This document shows, piece after piece, positions 7,941 to 15,758 of a DNA stretch of 59,958 nt. Under the pieces are notes generated by a model. It saw only the letters and a program-made list of their open reading frames with translations, made no database searches and was not told where the DNA came from. Source of the DNA: Mucilaginibacter arboris (GTDB lineage: Bacteria > Bacteroidota > Bacteroidia > Sphingobacteriales > Sphingobacteriaceae). The DNA lies in contig NZ_WPIK01000019.1 in assembly GCF_009754915.1 (NCBI RefSeq), forward strand, positions 1-59,958, written 5' to 3'. The first letter of the stretch is position 1. Each line of letters begins with the position of its first letter. The translations under genes and the position numbers were made by a program.

Positions 7941-8279
7941 TTATTGAGCAGTTTTTCTTCTTAACAAATAATTACGCGGACTATTTAGCGGATCGTTGTA
8001 ATTAATTACTTCCCAACCCTTACTGGCCATATAATTTAAGGCATCAATTTCATTGTCAAAAGTTTTAAGTTTTGCAATTAGCTTGTTAATTTCTTCGTCG
8101 GACAAGGCGCTTGTACTGCTATCATGCCCAAAATCAGTACCGATAGCATAGCCAGACCTGAAAGAACGTGTTAATACAAAAATTCTGCAATAAGCATCAT
8201 GCGGTTTAACCCGGGCAGAATCTGTTTGTGCAAAACAAGCAGCAGGCAGCAGCCAGAACAGGAAAAGTAGTTTTTTCAT
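7941..8279 (-). CDS. Small secreted hypothetical protein
   Basis: 112 aa with a clear signal peptide (MKKLLFLFWLLPAACFAQ). The mature part contains ALSDEEINKLIAKLKTFDNEIDALNYMASKGWEVINY, reminiscent of DUF4177-like folds where a residue pair GWE/V closes a small alpha/beta domain, but this is not firm. Probably periplasmic. Monocistronic, convergent with the preceding small gene. Confidence 0.65.
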   Translation of the reverse strand: MKKLLFLFWLLPAACFAQTDSARVKPHDAYCRIFVLTRSFRSGYAIGTDFGHDSSTSALSDEEINKLIAKLKTFDNEIDALNYMASKGWEVINYNDPLNSPRNYLLRRKTAQ

Positions 8280-8486
8280 TAAAATAAGGTGTTGTTTTTA
8301 AATCCATAAACTTAATCCTGGTAAAATTATTTTTTGCAGGATAAAAAATTCCTGGTTTTAACTTATAAGATGAGCAGCTTGTAAAGTTTAAATGCATATT
8401 GATGAGCCTTTCTTCTTTCAGGCCCAGCCGTTCTTTAGGGTAGGAACTTCGGATAATTATTAAAAAACCATAGAGGTAATAAGATA

Positions 8487-8512
8487 AATTTTATGCCGGT
8501 AAAAACAGCATC
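8487..8512 (-). repeat. Short interspersed repeat (ACAG variant)
   Basis: ATTTTATGCCGGTAAAAACA followed by GCATC. It lies in the 277-bp gap (8280-8556) between divergent genes. The rest of that gap shows no gene. Confidence 0.75.
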
Positions 8513-8556
8513 CGGCTTTTAATAGTAATATCCGTATCAATCTGTTTTGTTTTGAT

Positions 8557-9402
8557 ATGGAAATCAGTAGTCGGTTTTATGAAGTAAACGGAATATATTT
8601 ACACGCGGCAGTTGCTGGCCCGCCAAAAGGAAAAGTCATTTTATTTCTGCACGGCTTTCCTGAGTTTTCATTAGGCTGGAAAAAGCAATTGCTGTTTTTT
8701 GCAGAAAAAGGCTATTATGCAATAGCGCCAGACCAGCGCGGATACAACTTCAGCAGTAAACCAAAAGGCGTTAAAGCTTACCGGATAGAAAATTTAGTGG
8801 CCGATGTTGTAGAACTAATCCAACAATTATCAACCCAAAAAGTAATTTTAGTGGGACATGATTGGGGCGGGGCTGTTGCGTGGGAAGTTGCAGGTAGATA
8901 TCCGGAGCTGATCGAAAAACTCATCATCCTGAACATGCCGCATTTAAAAGTAATGCGCGATACGTTGAAGCGTAATTTTCGGCAACTGCTAAAAAGCTGG
9001 TACACTGGTTTCTTCCAGGTCCCGTTTTTGCCCGAGTGGTTCAGCAGTTTGTTCAATTACAAAATATTGGAACAAAGCATGGTCCGGTCGGCTAATAAAA
9101 AAACATTTTCAAATCAGGAACTGGCGCAATATAAATCCGCCTGGCGCAATCCGGGCGCATTAAAAGCGATGATCAACTGGTACAGGGCTTATAAATACAG
9201 CAAACCTGCTTTAAAAAAGATCAGCATTCCAACACTTATTCTTTGGGGGAAAAAAGACAAGTTCCTGTTGCCGCAAATGGCAGAAAAAAGTAACCTGCTT
9301 TGTGCAAGAGGAAAACTGATTATGCTTGAAGATGCCACGCACTGGCTTCATCATGAAAAAGCAGCTAAAGTAAATCGGCTCATTTTAAATTTTCTGTTTT
9401 AA
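8557..9402 (+). CDS. Alpha/beta hydrolase, epoxide-hydrolase-like
   Basis: 281 aa. Oxyanion-hole motif HGFPEF, nucleophile elbow GHDWGG (aspartate nucleophile, as in epoxide hydrolases and haloalkane dehalogenases rather than serine esterases), an acid near WGKKDKFL, and the catalytic histidine in DATHWLHHE. Cytosolic, with no signal peptide. Length and motif order are typical of the epoxide hydrolase/dehalogenase group; the substrate is unknown. Confidence 0.85.
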   Translation: MEISSRFYEVNGIYLHAAVAGPPKGKVILFLHGFPEFSLGWKKQLLFFAEKGYYAIAPDQRGYNFSSKPKGVKAYRIENLVADVVELIQQLSTQKVILVGHDWGGAVAWEVAGRYPELIEKLIILNMPHLKVMRDTLKRNFRQLLKSWYTGFFQVPFLPEWFSSLFNYKILEQSMVRSANKKTFSNQELAQYKSAWRNPGALKAMINWYRAYKYSKPALKKISIPTLILWGKKDKFLLPQMAEKSNLLCARGKLIMLEDATHWLHHEKAAKVNRLILNFLF

Positions 9403-9422
9403 AGTATTTTTGGCCGCAAAGA

Positions 9423-9446
9423 TTTTTTGCCCGTAAAAGAAGCATC
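9423..9446 (-). repeat. Short interspersed repeat
   Basis: TTTTTTGCCCGTAAAAGAAG followed by CATC, 20 nt after the hydrolase stop codon. Confidence 0.75.
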
Positions 9447-9622
9447 GGCAACAGGTGCTAAGGATTAATATTGCCAAAACCTCATTAACTAAAATAATGA
9501 GATATATTAGTAACGATTTTAAAAATATAATAAAAGGAAAATGGGAAAACCTGGTAAGCTCATCTATAAAAAAGATAAGGGCTGACCGTAGCTTTCATTT
9601 TAATTGAAAAACACATATACTG

Positions 9623-10573
9623 ATGAAAATAAAAAAAGCAGTAATTACCGCTGCCGCCCGTGGCGAACGCTTGTACCCGGTTGCGGATACGATACAAAAA
9701 GCCATGCTGCCCGTAATTGATACAGATGGTTTGTACAAGCCTGCCATTCAGATTATTGCTGAAGAAGCTTTTGCCAGCAGTATTGAAGAAATTTGTATTG
9801 TTTGTGCGCCCGGCGATCCGGACCTGTATATAAATGCTTTTACTTCGCTGCGCGATAACCTGCTTAAATCTTTTAAAAGTGTTGATTGGGCAAAGCAACA
9901 AGCAGAAAAAATAACTGATTTATTAAGTCGCCTTCACTTTGCAGAGCAAAAAGAAGCATTAGGCTACGGACATGCTGTTTATTGTGCACGCGAATTTGTT
10001 GGAAACGAACCTTTTTTGTTACTGTTAGGCGATTATTTATATGTATCTGCTTTAAAAGCAAAACGTTGCGCAACTCAGTTAATTGAACTGGCTGTGCAGG
10101 AAGATTGTCCGGTTTCGGCAGTAACTTCTATTATCGAACATCAAATCAACCGTTACGGAACCTTGACCGGAAAGCATGTTCACGAGCAACCAGGCGTTTA
10201 CCAGATTGAAAAGATCATCGAAAAACCATCATTAAGTACAGCAGAACTGGAATTGCAAACTCCGGGACAACGGGCAGGATATTATTTGTGTTTATTTGGG
10301 ATGCACGTTTTTACATCCAAAGTTTTCGATCTGCTTCAAAAATATATCGATAAAAACAGCACGAATATCATGCTGACACCGGTTTTACAGGAATTGGCTG
10401 AGAGCGAAAAATATTTAGCACTGGAAGTAAAAGGAAAACGCTACGACCTAAGCAAAAAACACGGTTTGCTACGTGCACAAATTGCTTTAGGTTTGGCAGG
10501 AGAAGCGCATGATGAAACCTTAACAACTTTGGTTGAATCGCTTACGGAAGCGCAAGGCCGGCAATTAACATAA
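9623..10573 (+). CDS. GalU-like nucleotidyltransferase (UTP-glucose-1-phosphate uridylyltransferase family)
   Basis: 316 aa nucleotidyltransferase-A fold. The N-terminal motif is AAARGERLYPVADTIQKAMLPVID, a variant of the GalU G-x-G-T-R-x-L-P...KEMLPV signature in which the first glycines are replaced (AARGERLYP). Further GalU-like blocks are FAEQKEALGYGHAVYCAREFVGNEPFLLLLGDYLY and IIEKP. It most likely makes an NDP-sugar such as UDP-glucose from a sugar 1-phosphate. It is followed after 24 nt by the kinase/UDPGP fusion gene, suggesting a shared nucleotide-sugar pathway. Confidence 0.8.
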   Translation: MKIKKAVITAAARGERLYPVADTIQKAMLPVIDTDGLYKPAIQIIAEEAFASSIEEICIVCAPGDPDLYINAFTSLRDNLLKSFKSVDWAKQQAEKITDLLSRLHFAEQKEALGYGHAVYCAREFVGNEPFLLLLGDYLYVSALKAKRCATQLIELAVQEDCPVSAVTSIIEHQINRYGTLTGKHVHEQPGVYQIEKIIEKPSLSTAELELQTPGQRAGYYLCLFGMHVFTSKVFDLLQKYIDKNSTNIMLTPVLQELAESEKYLALEVKGKRYDLSKKHGLLRAQIALGLAGEAHDETLTTLVESLTEAQGRQLT

Positions 10574-10597
10574 GCTAACAACCGTAAGAAAAGCAAC

Positions 10598-13500
10598 ATG
10601 AATGTTTTTATAGAAACAATTACCTCTGCGGATGTCAGCAAAAGGAACCGTTCTTTTTTCGAAATCAGCAGGCAATTACCATCCAAAGAACTTTTACAAT
10701 TATTGCGCGAACTGGACGGGTTCCGCAAAACCACACCAAGTTTATACGATAAAGTTCGTGCCATCCAATTTTTATATGCTGGTTTTCGTTTTTTTCTTTC
10801 TGAGAGCAAAGAAATATCACAAACCGGAAAAATCCCTTATAATGGATTTGAAGATTTATTAGCGAGAAGGTTTGAACAAGCGATAACCGTTTTTTTAGCA
10901 GAACTGGATAAAAATGGGCCAAATGCAACTTTATTTAGCGCTTTGGCCGAAAGTTATCACCAGCTGTCTTTCCAAACATTGGCTAATCAGGTGCGCAAAA
11001 GCGTTCGTTCCAGCAAAGGAAATCAATGGATGTTTCGTGTAGGACATCAGGAAGAACATCCGATACATATTCATCCAGCTTTGCTGCAACGTTCGGAAAA
11101 CTCTCTTTTTTATCCGGTTTTGCACGAAAATACTTCCGTTCGGATGGATTTAACACATAGTGGCTGGTCGGATATTTTCTTTTTAGGAATGGATTATCCC
11201 GAAGGAGCACGCGTAGTAAACTTGTCTATCGATTTAGGTGTTTTTGGTCGTGATGCAGCTATTAATCCGCCTTTGCACACTTATTTCCGCGTTATTCCAG
11301 AGCCGGTTCTGCGCTTAACCAGTATCGACTTAAATGTTACCAAAGATGTAACCGATCTGGCCGATCTGTTCAATTTTGGTAATGATTATTTAAGTTTGAT
11401 TAAAGCTGGTGTAATTGCTTCCGGCTTAATTCCGCCTTCTTTTGAAGGGACAAACCAGTCTTTACCAGAAATCCTGACGAGAATTGTTGCGCCGGGAATG
11501 GGCGTAGAACTGGTTACGAGAGTAAACGATATACCAAAAGGCTCGCGTTTTGCAGTTTCTACCAATTTATTGGGTTCTATCATCAGTTTGCTGATGCGGG
11601 CAACCGGACAAACGAAAAACCTGGAAGGCGGACTGGAAGAAAGCGAGCGCCGTTTGGTGGCTTCACGCGCAATTTTGGGCGAATGGATTGGTGGTTCTGG
11701 CGGTGGATGGCAAGATTCTGGTGGCGTATGGCCGGGGATCAAAGCGATCCAGGGAACTTTTGCACAGGAAGGCGACCCCGAATTTGGTATCAGCAGGGGA
11801 ACATTGTTACCACGTCATAGAGTTTTGCAAGGCGAAGAAGCACATCCGGAAGCAGCAGAAAGGATTATGAAATCATTGGTTTTGATGCACGGCGGCATGG
11901 CTTCCAACGTTGGTCCGATCCTGGAAATGGTAAGCGAGAAATATTTGCTCCGCGGAGAAAAAGAATGGAACGCGCGCCAGCAAACCAACCGGATCTACGA
12001 TCAAATTTTAAACGCCATTAAAACCGGCGACATCAAAAGTTTGGGTGCAAGTACGGCAAGCAACTGGGAAGGCCCGATCAAAACCATCATTCCCTGGGCA
12101 AGTACTTTTTTTACCGAGCAAATTATCGCGAAAGCAAAAAAACAGTTTGGAGAAGATTATTACGGCTTTTTGATGCTTGGTGGTATGTCTGGCGGCGGCA
12201 TGGGCATGTTTGTTAACCCCGAAAAATATGAAGATTACAAGTTGAAAGTGCTTGAAATCCTTCAGGAAACCAAAAAAGAACTTTCCAGTTCACTGCCTTT
12301 TGCCATGGAACCTGTGGTTTATAACTGGAGCATTAATAATCGCGGCAGCTGGAGCAATTTGTTAAAAGGAAACAAAGCGTTGATGCCGGAACAGTATTAT
12401 GGCATCCAGGTTTCGGGTTTGGTAAAGCAGGACCCGGCTTCGGTTTCTTATATCCGCCGTGCCGAAATTGATTTTTTCACCACTTATTGCGAGAAGAACA
12501 ATCTCGCTTATCCGCTGCTGCGGACCATTATCAGCAATTTATTTAAAGTTTCTGATCCTTCTTCACAAGGAAACCGAAATGTTGAGAATGAAAAAGCAGA
12601 TTTCATCAAAAAAGAAAATGGCTTTGACTATATCCAGCATGAAGAAATTCGTGAAGAAATGCAAAAAGGATTGATTGGTTTATCAAGAAATCGTTTACCT
12701 GCCGAAACTTTAATTGAAGATGTACAGCCGAACGATGTAACTGATCTTGAAAAAGTTGCTGTAAAAGAAGCAGGTGAGGAAGCAATCAAAGCCGGAAAAG
12801 TTGCCGTAATGAGCCTGGCTGCCGGAATCGGAAGTCGCTGGACGAAAGGCGCAGGTGTGATAAAAGCTATCAATCCATTTGTGGAGATGGAAAGCGAGCA
12901 CCGAAGTTTCCTGGAGATCCATCTGGCAAAAACACGGAAAGTTGCAGAAAAATATCAAACTTCTATTCCGCATATTGTTGCTACGAGTTACCTCACCCAT
13001 GAACCCATCCGCAAGCAACTCGAACTGACGCAAAATTTTGGCAATCAAGGAAGTGTTTACTTATCGCCGGGAAGATCAATCGGACAACGTTTTGTGCCAA
13101 TGGCACGGGATTTAAGTTTTTTGTGGGAAGAAACGCCGCAGGAAACTTTAGATGAAAACAAGCAGAAAGTACGCGATGCCGTGCGCCAAAGCATGATCGG
13201 CTGGGCAAAAGCAAAAGGCGAAGGTTCTGATTATACCGATAATATTGCTGCACAGCGTTTTTCGCCGCTTGGCCACTGGTACGAAGTTTCTAATTTGTTA
13301 CGTAATGGAACACTTGCAAAAATGTTAGCCGAACATCCGCAGTTAGAAACCATCATGCTGCATAATATTGATACGCTTGGCGCTGATATCGATCCGCATG
13401 CGTTAAGTACCCATTTAGGTTCTGGTAATGTGCTCACTTTTGAAATGATCCCGAGACGGATTGAGGATCGTGGAGGAGGTTTAGCACGTGTAAACGGAAG

Positions 13501-13933
13501 CTTACGCTTGCTCGAAGGTTTGGCACAGCCGAGGGAAGAAGATGAGTTGAACTTGAGTTATTACAATTCCAACACAACCTGGATTCAGATTGATTCATTA
13601 TTAAAATTGTTTGGTTTAACGCGTGAAGATCTGCAAAAAGGCGATGAAGCACAATTAGCCAAAGCGGTAAGAAGTGTTGCTGCCCGAATTCCAACTTATG
13701 TAACCATTAAAGATGTAAAATACCGTTGGGGACATGGACAGGAAGATATTTATCCCGTTGCACAAATTGAAAAATTATGGACGGATATGACCGCTTTAAC
13801 CGATCTGAAATGCGGTTATTTAGTTGTTCCCCGTTACCGTGGACAACAAATGAAAGACCCGGCGCAGTTGGATGCCTGGGTTACGGATGGCAGCAAGGAT
13901 TATGTTGAATCGTTGTGTGTGTTTGATAAATAG
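10598..13933 (+). CDS. Fusion of GHMP-kinase-like and UDP-sugar pyrophosphorylase (UDPGP)-like domains
   Basis: 1111 aa, cytosolic. Residues ~1-190 are an unrecognised helical N-terminal region. Residues ~200-600 resemble the GHMP sugar-kinase half of fucokinase/Fkp enzymes: GGSGGGWQDSGG at 365-376 corresponds to the fucokinase GGGWQDQxGG, followed by WPGIKAIQG, and a later glycine-rich GGMSGGGMGMF. The usual ATP loop (GLGTSS) is replaced by IPKGSRFAVSTN at 312-323. From about residue 735 a UDPGP-type pyrophosphorylase domain begins (SLAAGIGSRW, then HRSFLEIHLAKTR, and MLHNIDTLGADIDP). Domain order is the reverse of Fkp, where the pyrophosphorylase comes first. It probably acts with the upstream GalU-like enzyme; the sugar is unknown. 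Confidence 0.75.
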   Translation: MNVFIETITSADVSKRNRSFFEISRQLPSKELLQLLRELDGFRKTTPSLYDKVRAIQFLYAGFRFFLSESKEISQTGKIPYNGFEDLLARRFEQAITVFLAELDKNGPNATLFSALAESYHQLSFQTLANQVRKSVRSSKGNQWMFRVGHQEEHPIHIHPALLQRSENSLFYPVLHENTSVRMDLTHSGWSDIFFLGMDYPEGARVVNLSIDLGVFGRDAAINPPLHTYFRVIPEPVLRLTSIDLNVTKDVTDLADLFNFGNDYLSLIKAGVIASGLIPPSFEGTNQSLPEILTRIVAPGMGVELVTRVNDIPKGSRFAVSTNLLGSIISLLMRATGQTKNLEGGLEESERRLVASRAILGEWIGGSGGGWQDSGGVWPGIKAIQGTFAQEGDPEFGISRGTLLPRHRVLQGEEAHPEAAERIMKSLVLMHGGMASNVGPILEMVSEKYLLRGEKEWNARQQTNRIYDQILNAIKTGDIKSLGASTASNWEGPIKTIIPWASTFFTEQIIAKAKKQFGEDYYGFLMLGGMSGGGMGMFVNPEKYEDYKLKVLEILQETKKELSSSLPFAMEPVVYNWSINNRGSWSNLLKGNKALMPEQYYGIQVSGLVKQDPASVSYIRRAEIDFFTTYCEKNNLAYPLLRTIISNLFKVSDPSSQGNRNVENEKADFIKKENGFDYIQHEEIREEMQKGLIGLSRNRLPAETLIEDVQPNDVTDLEKVAVKEAGEEAIKAGKVAVMSLAAGIGSRWTKGAGVIKAINPFVEMESEHRSFLEIHLAKTRKVAEKYQTSIPHIVATSYLTHEPIRKQLELTQNFGNQGSVYLSPGRSIGQRFVPMARDLSFLWEETPQETLDENKQKVRDAVRQSMIGWAKAKGEGSDYTDNIAAQRFSPLGHWYEVSNLLRNGTLAKMLAEHPQLETIMLHNIDTLGADIDPHALSTHLGSGNVLTFEMIPRRIEDRGGGLARVNGSLRLLEGLAQPREEDELNLSYYNSNTTWIQIDSLLKLFGLTREDLQKGDEAQLAKAVRSVAARIPTYVTIKDVKYRWGHGQEDIYPVAQIEKLWTDMTALTDLKCGYLVVPRYRGQQMKDPAQLDAWVTDGSKDYVESLCVFDK

Positions 13934-13935
13934 TT

Positions 13936-13962
13936 GATGCTGTTTTTATCGGTATAAAATTT
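13936..13962 (+). repeat. Short interspersed repeat (TGTT variant)
   Basis: GATGCTGTTTTTATCGG followed by TATAAAATTT, 3 nt after the stop of the fusion gene and just upstream of the repeat-protein/nuclease cassette. Confidence 0.8.
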
Positions 13963-13996
13963 AAATTTAGATCTCTCATAAAACATTTTTTAAATT

Positions 13997-14338
13997 ATGT
14001 CAACAACAATTCATCGCGGCAGGTCAACAAGTGGCAGCGACATCCTTTATACTTTTGATGGTAAAAGTATTTTTAAAGGTAAATCAACAAGTGGTAGTGA
14101 TACCCTTTATACTTTTGATGGAAAACATATTTACAAAGGCAGGTCAACAAGTGGCAGCGATATAATTTTAACAACTGACGGGAAATCAATTTACAAAGGA
14201 CGATCAACAAGTGGCAGTGATGTTTTATATACGTACGATGGAAAGACTTTATTTAAAGGTAAATCTACGAATGGTAGTGATGCTCTTTATACTATTCAAG
14301 GTTTGATTCCCGTAGGATTATTGGCAATACTAATTTGA
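13997..14338 (+). CDS. Tandem 20-residue repeat protein
   Basis: 113 aa made almost entirely of five copies of a 20-residue unit, KG(R/K)STSGSDxLYTFDGKxI(Y/F), with a short hydrophobic C terminus (IPVGLLAILI). Copies are also similar at the DNA level. The regular alternation of a polar turn (STSGSD) with a short strand (LYTFDGK) suggests a small beta-solenoid or beta-hairpin array; short proteins of this design exist in several phyla without known function. No signal peptide. It is followed 5 nt after its stop by the ATG of a putative PD-(D/E)XK protein, so the pair is one transcription unit, bracketed by short interspersed repeats. Confidence 0.75.
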   Translation: MSTTIHRGRSTSGSDILYTFDGKSIFKGKSTSGSDTLYTFDGKHIYKGRSTSGSDIILTTDGKSIYKGRSTSGSDVLYTYDGKTLFKGKSTNGSDALYTIQGLIPVGLLAILI

Positions 14339-14343
14339 AATAT

Positions 14344-14925
14344 ATGCGTGAAATTGTACTAAAAGTTGTTGAATCAGACGAATTTGCACACAGGCTTAAT
14401 TACATTAACAGAAACTACTCCAACTTAAAACAAGAGAATCTGATACGAAATGCTGTGCTAGAGTTATTGAACGAAAAGTTTTTAGATAATTCAAATAAGG
14501 CGTTTGCGGAACATCCACGCGAAAAAGGAAGTAAGATTGATTTATCTATAGTAAATGATGCTGAGAAGGACAGACCATATTCAATAGAATTTAAGTTTCA
14601 GTACACAAACGATTATAAGCAGTTTGCTGATTACAATCATTTCATAGAAAAGGATTTTCAGCGATCTATATATAAAAAACAATGTGATATGTTTATTCTA
14701 ATTATTTCTTCTTGGGATAAAGACAATAAAAAAGACTACGATGGTAAATGGGGTATTAAAGAAGAGCATTCCTTATCAAGATTTCTTTCTTCAAATGAAA
14801 ATTGGAAAACAAATGTTGGTAATCTGTTTTCAAACTATTCTAATGTCACTTTAGATATAAAAGAAATAACAGTTGAGGAACCTTATTCCACAAATTATAA
14901 TTTATACATAATGAGTAGGGATTAA
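14344..14925 (+). CDS. Putative PD-(D/E)XK nuclease-fold protein
   Basis: 193 aa from the ATG at 14344 (an in-frame TTG at 14335 overlaps the previous stop). Very A/T-rich codon use compared with the neighbours. A helix with acidic residues (around E40) is followed by KIDLSIV (D66) and, after a loop, SIEFKF (E82-x-K84), the spacing expected of a PD-(D/E)XK catalytic core. The rest (DMFILIISSWD strand, then a variable tail) fits a restriction-like fold. No exact family was recognised. The pairing with a repeat protein suggests an effector/partner or defence-type cassette, but that is inference only. Confidence 0.55.
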   Translation: MREIVLKVVESDEFAHRLNYINRNYSNLKQENLIRNAVLELLNEKFLDNSNKAFAEHPREKGSKIDLSIVNDAEKDRPYSIEFKFQYTNDYKQFADYNHFIEKDFQRSIYKKQCDMFILIISSWDKDNKKDYDGKWGIKEEHSLSRFLSSNENWKTNVGNLFSNYSNVTLDIKEITVEEPYSTNYNLYIMSRD

Positions 14926-14950
14926 AATTTATACCGATAAAAGAAGTATC
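14926..14950 (-). repeat. Short interspersed repeat, left arm of an inverted pair
   Basis: AATTTATACCGATAAAAG followed by AAGTATC, starting at the stop codon of the nuclease-like gene. Together with the next copy (14963-14988) it can form a hairpin GATAAAAGAAGTATC / GATGCTTCTTTTATC. Confidence 0.8.
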
Positions 14951-14962
14951 AGTTTTTTTGTT

Positions 14963-14988
14963 GATGCTTCTTTTATCACCCAAAAATT
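14963..14988 (+). repeat. Short interspersed repeat, right arm of an inverted pair
   Basis: GATGCTTCTTTTATCACC followed by CAAAAATT. It overlaps by two bases the stop codon of the convergent GLPGLI gene. The paired arms may serve as a bidirectional terminator. Confidence 0.8.
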
Positions 14989-15757
14989 ACAACAACAAAG
15001 CTTTAAAAGATTCTTTGGCATAATCGCCCCAATCCTTTAAAGCCGCTTGTAAAGTAGTACGCAACTGTTTACTATTTACCGGTTTTCCTTTTGTTGGTGC
15101 GTTGAGGTTTTTGGGGTCGACTGCAACTTCATTTACTTTGGTAGCAAACCAAGTGATGTTTTCGTGCGGTAAGGCAACGCCCAAAATCATGCCGGGCAAA
15201 CCGGCAAAAGATTCTGGCCCGCCCGAAACTGCAATTTCATTAGTATAAAAAGCAACCACATAAATAGAATCCAGCACAATGGCGTTTGCCCTGCGGCAGG
15301 TATAGCCGACAATTTCGCGGGTTTCATCCGTAATTTTCCAGTTGATGTTGCGGATGCTGTCTTTCACCAAAAATGTTTCTTCAAATACTTTTTTTTGACT
15401 AATAAAAGTTCCCGTTCCTAAATCTGTGCGCGTAATATTGTTCTGCGTGGTTTGTGCGCCGCTGAAAAATCCCGACGACATGGTTTCATCTGCATCAGGT
15501 TTAAACATGGTTTTATTCCCCGAAAAATACAGTGTGCTTTTCAACTTTTTAAACTGCGGCTGCGTTTTTTTATACTGATCAAAAGCCTGCTGCATATAGC
15601 TTTCATTGTCTTTGTTGATCTGCTTTTTTATCATCGCAAACATGTTGATGGTTTTCTCAAATTCGATAGAACCAACTGTGGTAAAATGCGTGTTTTGCGC
15701 TTGCATTTGGCTGTAAACAAACAGGCAAACAGCTGTCAGGATAACTTTTTTCATCAT
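14987..15757 (-). CDS. GLPGLI-family secreted protein
   Basis: 256 aa from the ATG at 15757 (MMKKVILTAVCLFVYSQMQAQ signal peptide). The longer frame upstream only overlaps the previous gene. It contains the family motif GLPGMILGV about two thirds in, preceded by CRRANAIVLDSIYVVAFYTNEIAVSGGPESF. GLPGLI proteins are Bacteroidota-specific, periplasmic, and usually encoded next to a TonB-type outer-membrane protein, as here: the start codon is one nucleotide after the stop of the barrel gene. Function unproven; possibly a partner of the barrel in uptake or export. Confidence 0.85.
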   Translation of the reverse strand: MMKKVILTAVCLFVYSQMQAQNTHFTTVGSIEFEKTINMFAMIKKQINKDNESYMQQAFDQYKKTQPQFKKLKSTLYFSGNKTMFKPDADETMSSGFFSGAQTTQNNITRTDLGTGTFISQKKVFEETFLVKDSIRNINWKITDETREIVGYTCRRANAIVLDSIYVVAFYTNEIAVSGGPESFAGLPGMILGVALPHENITWFATKVNEVAVDPKNLNAPTKGKPVNSKQLRTTLQAALKDWGDYAKESFKALLL

Positions 15758-15758
15758 T

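Noticed and set aside
9560-9901. Minus-strand ORF over the start of the GalU-like gene
   Set aside because: Antisense to a clearly recognisable conserved protein; no features of its own.
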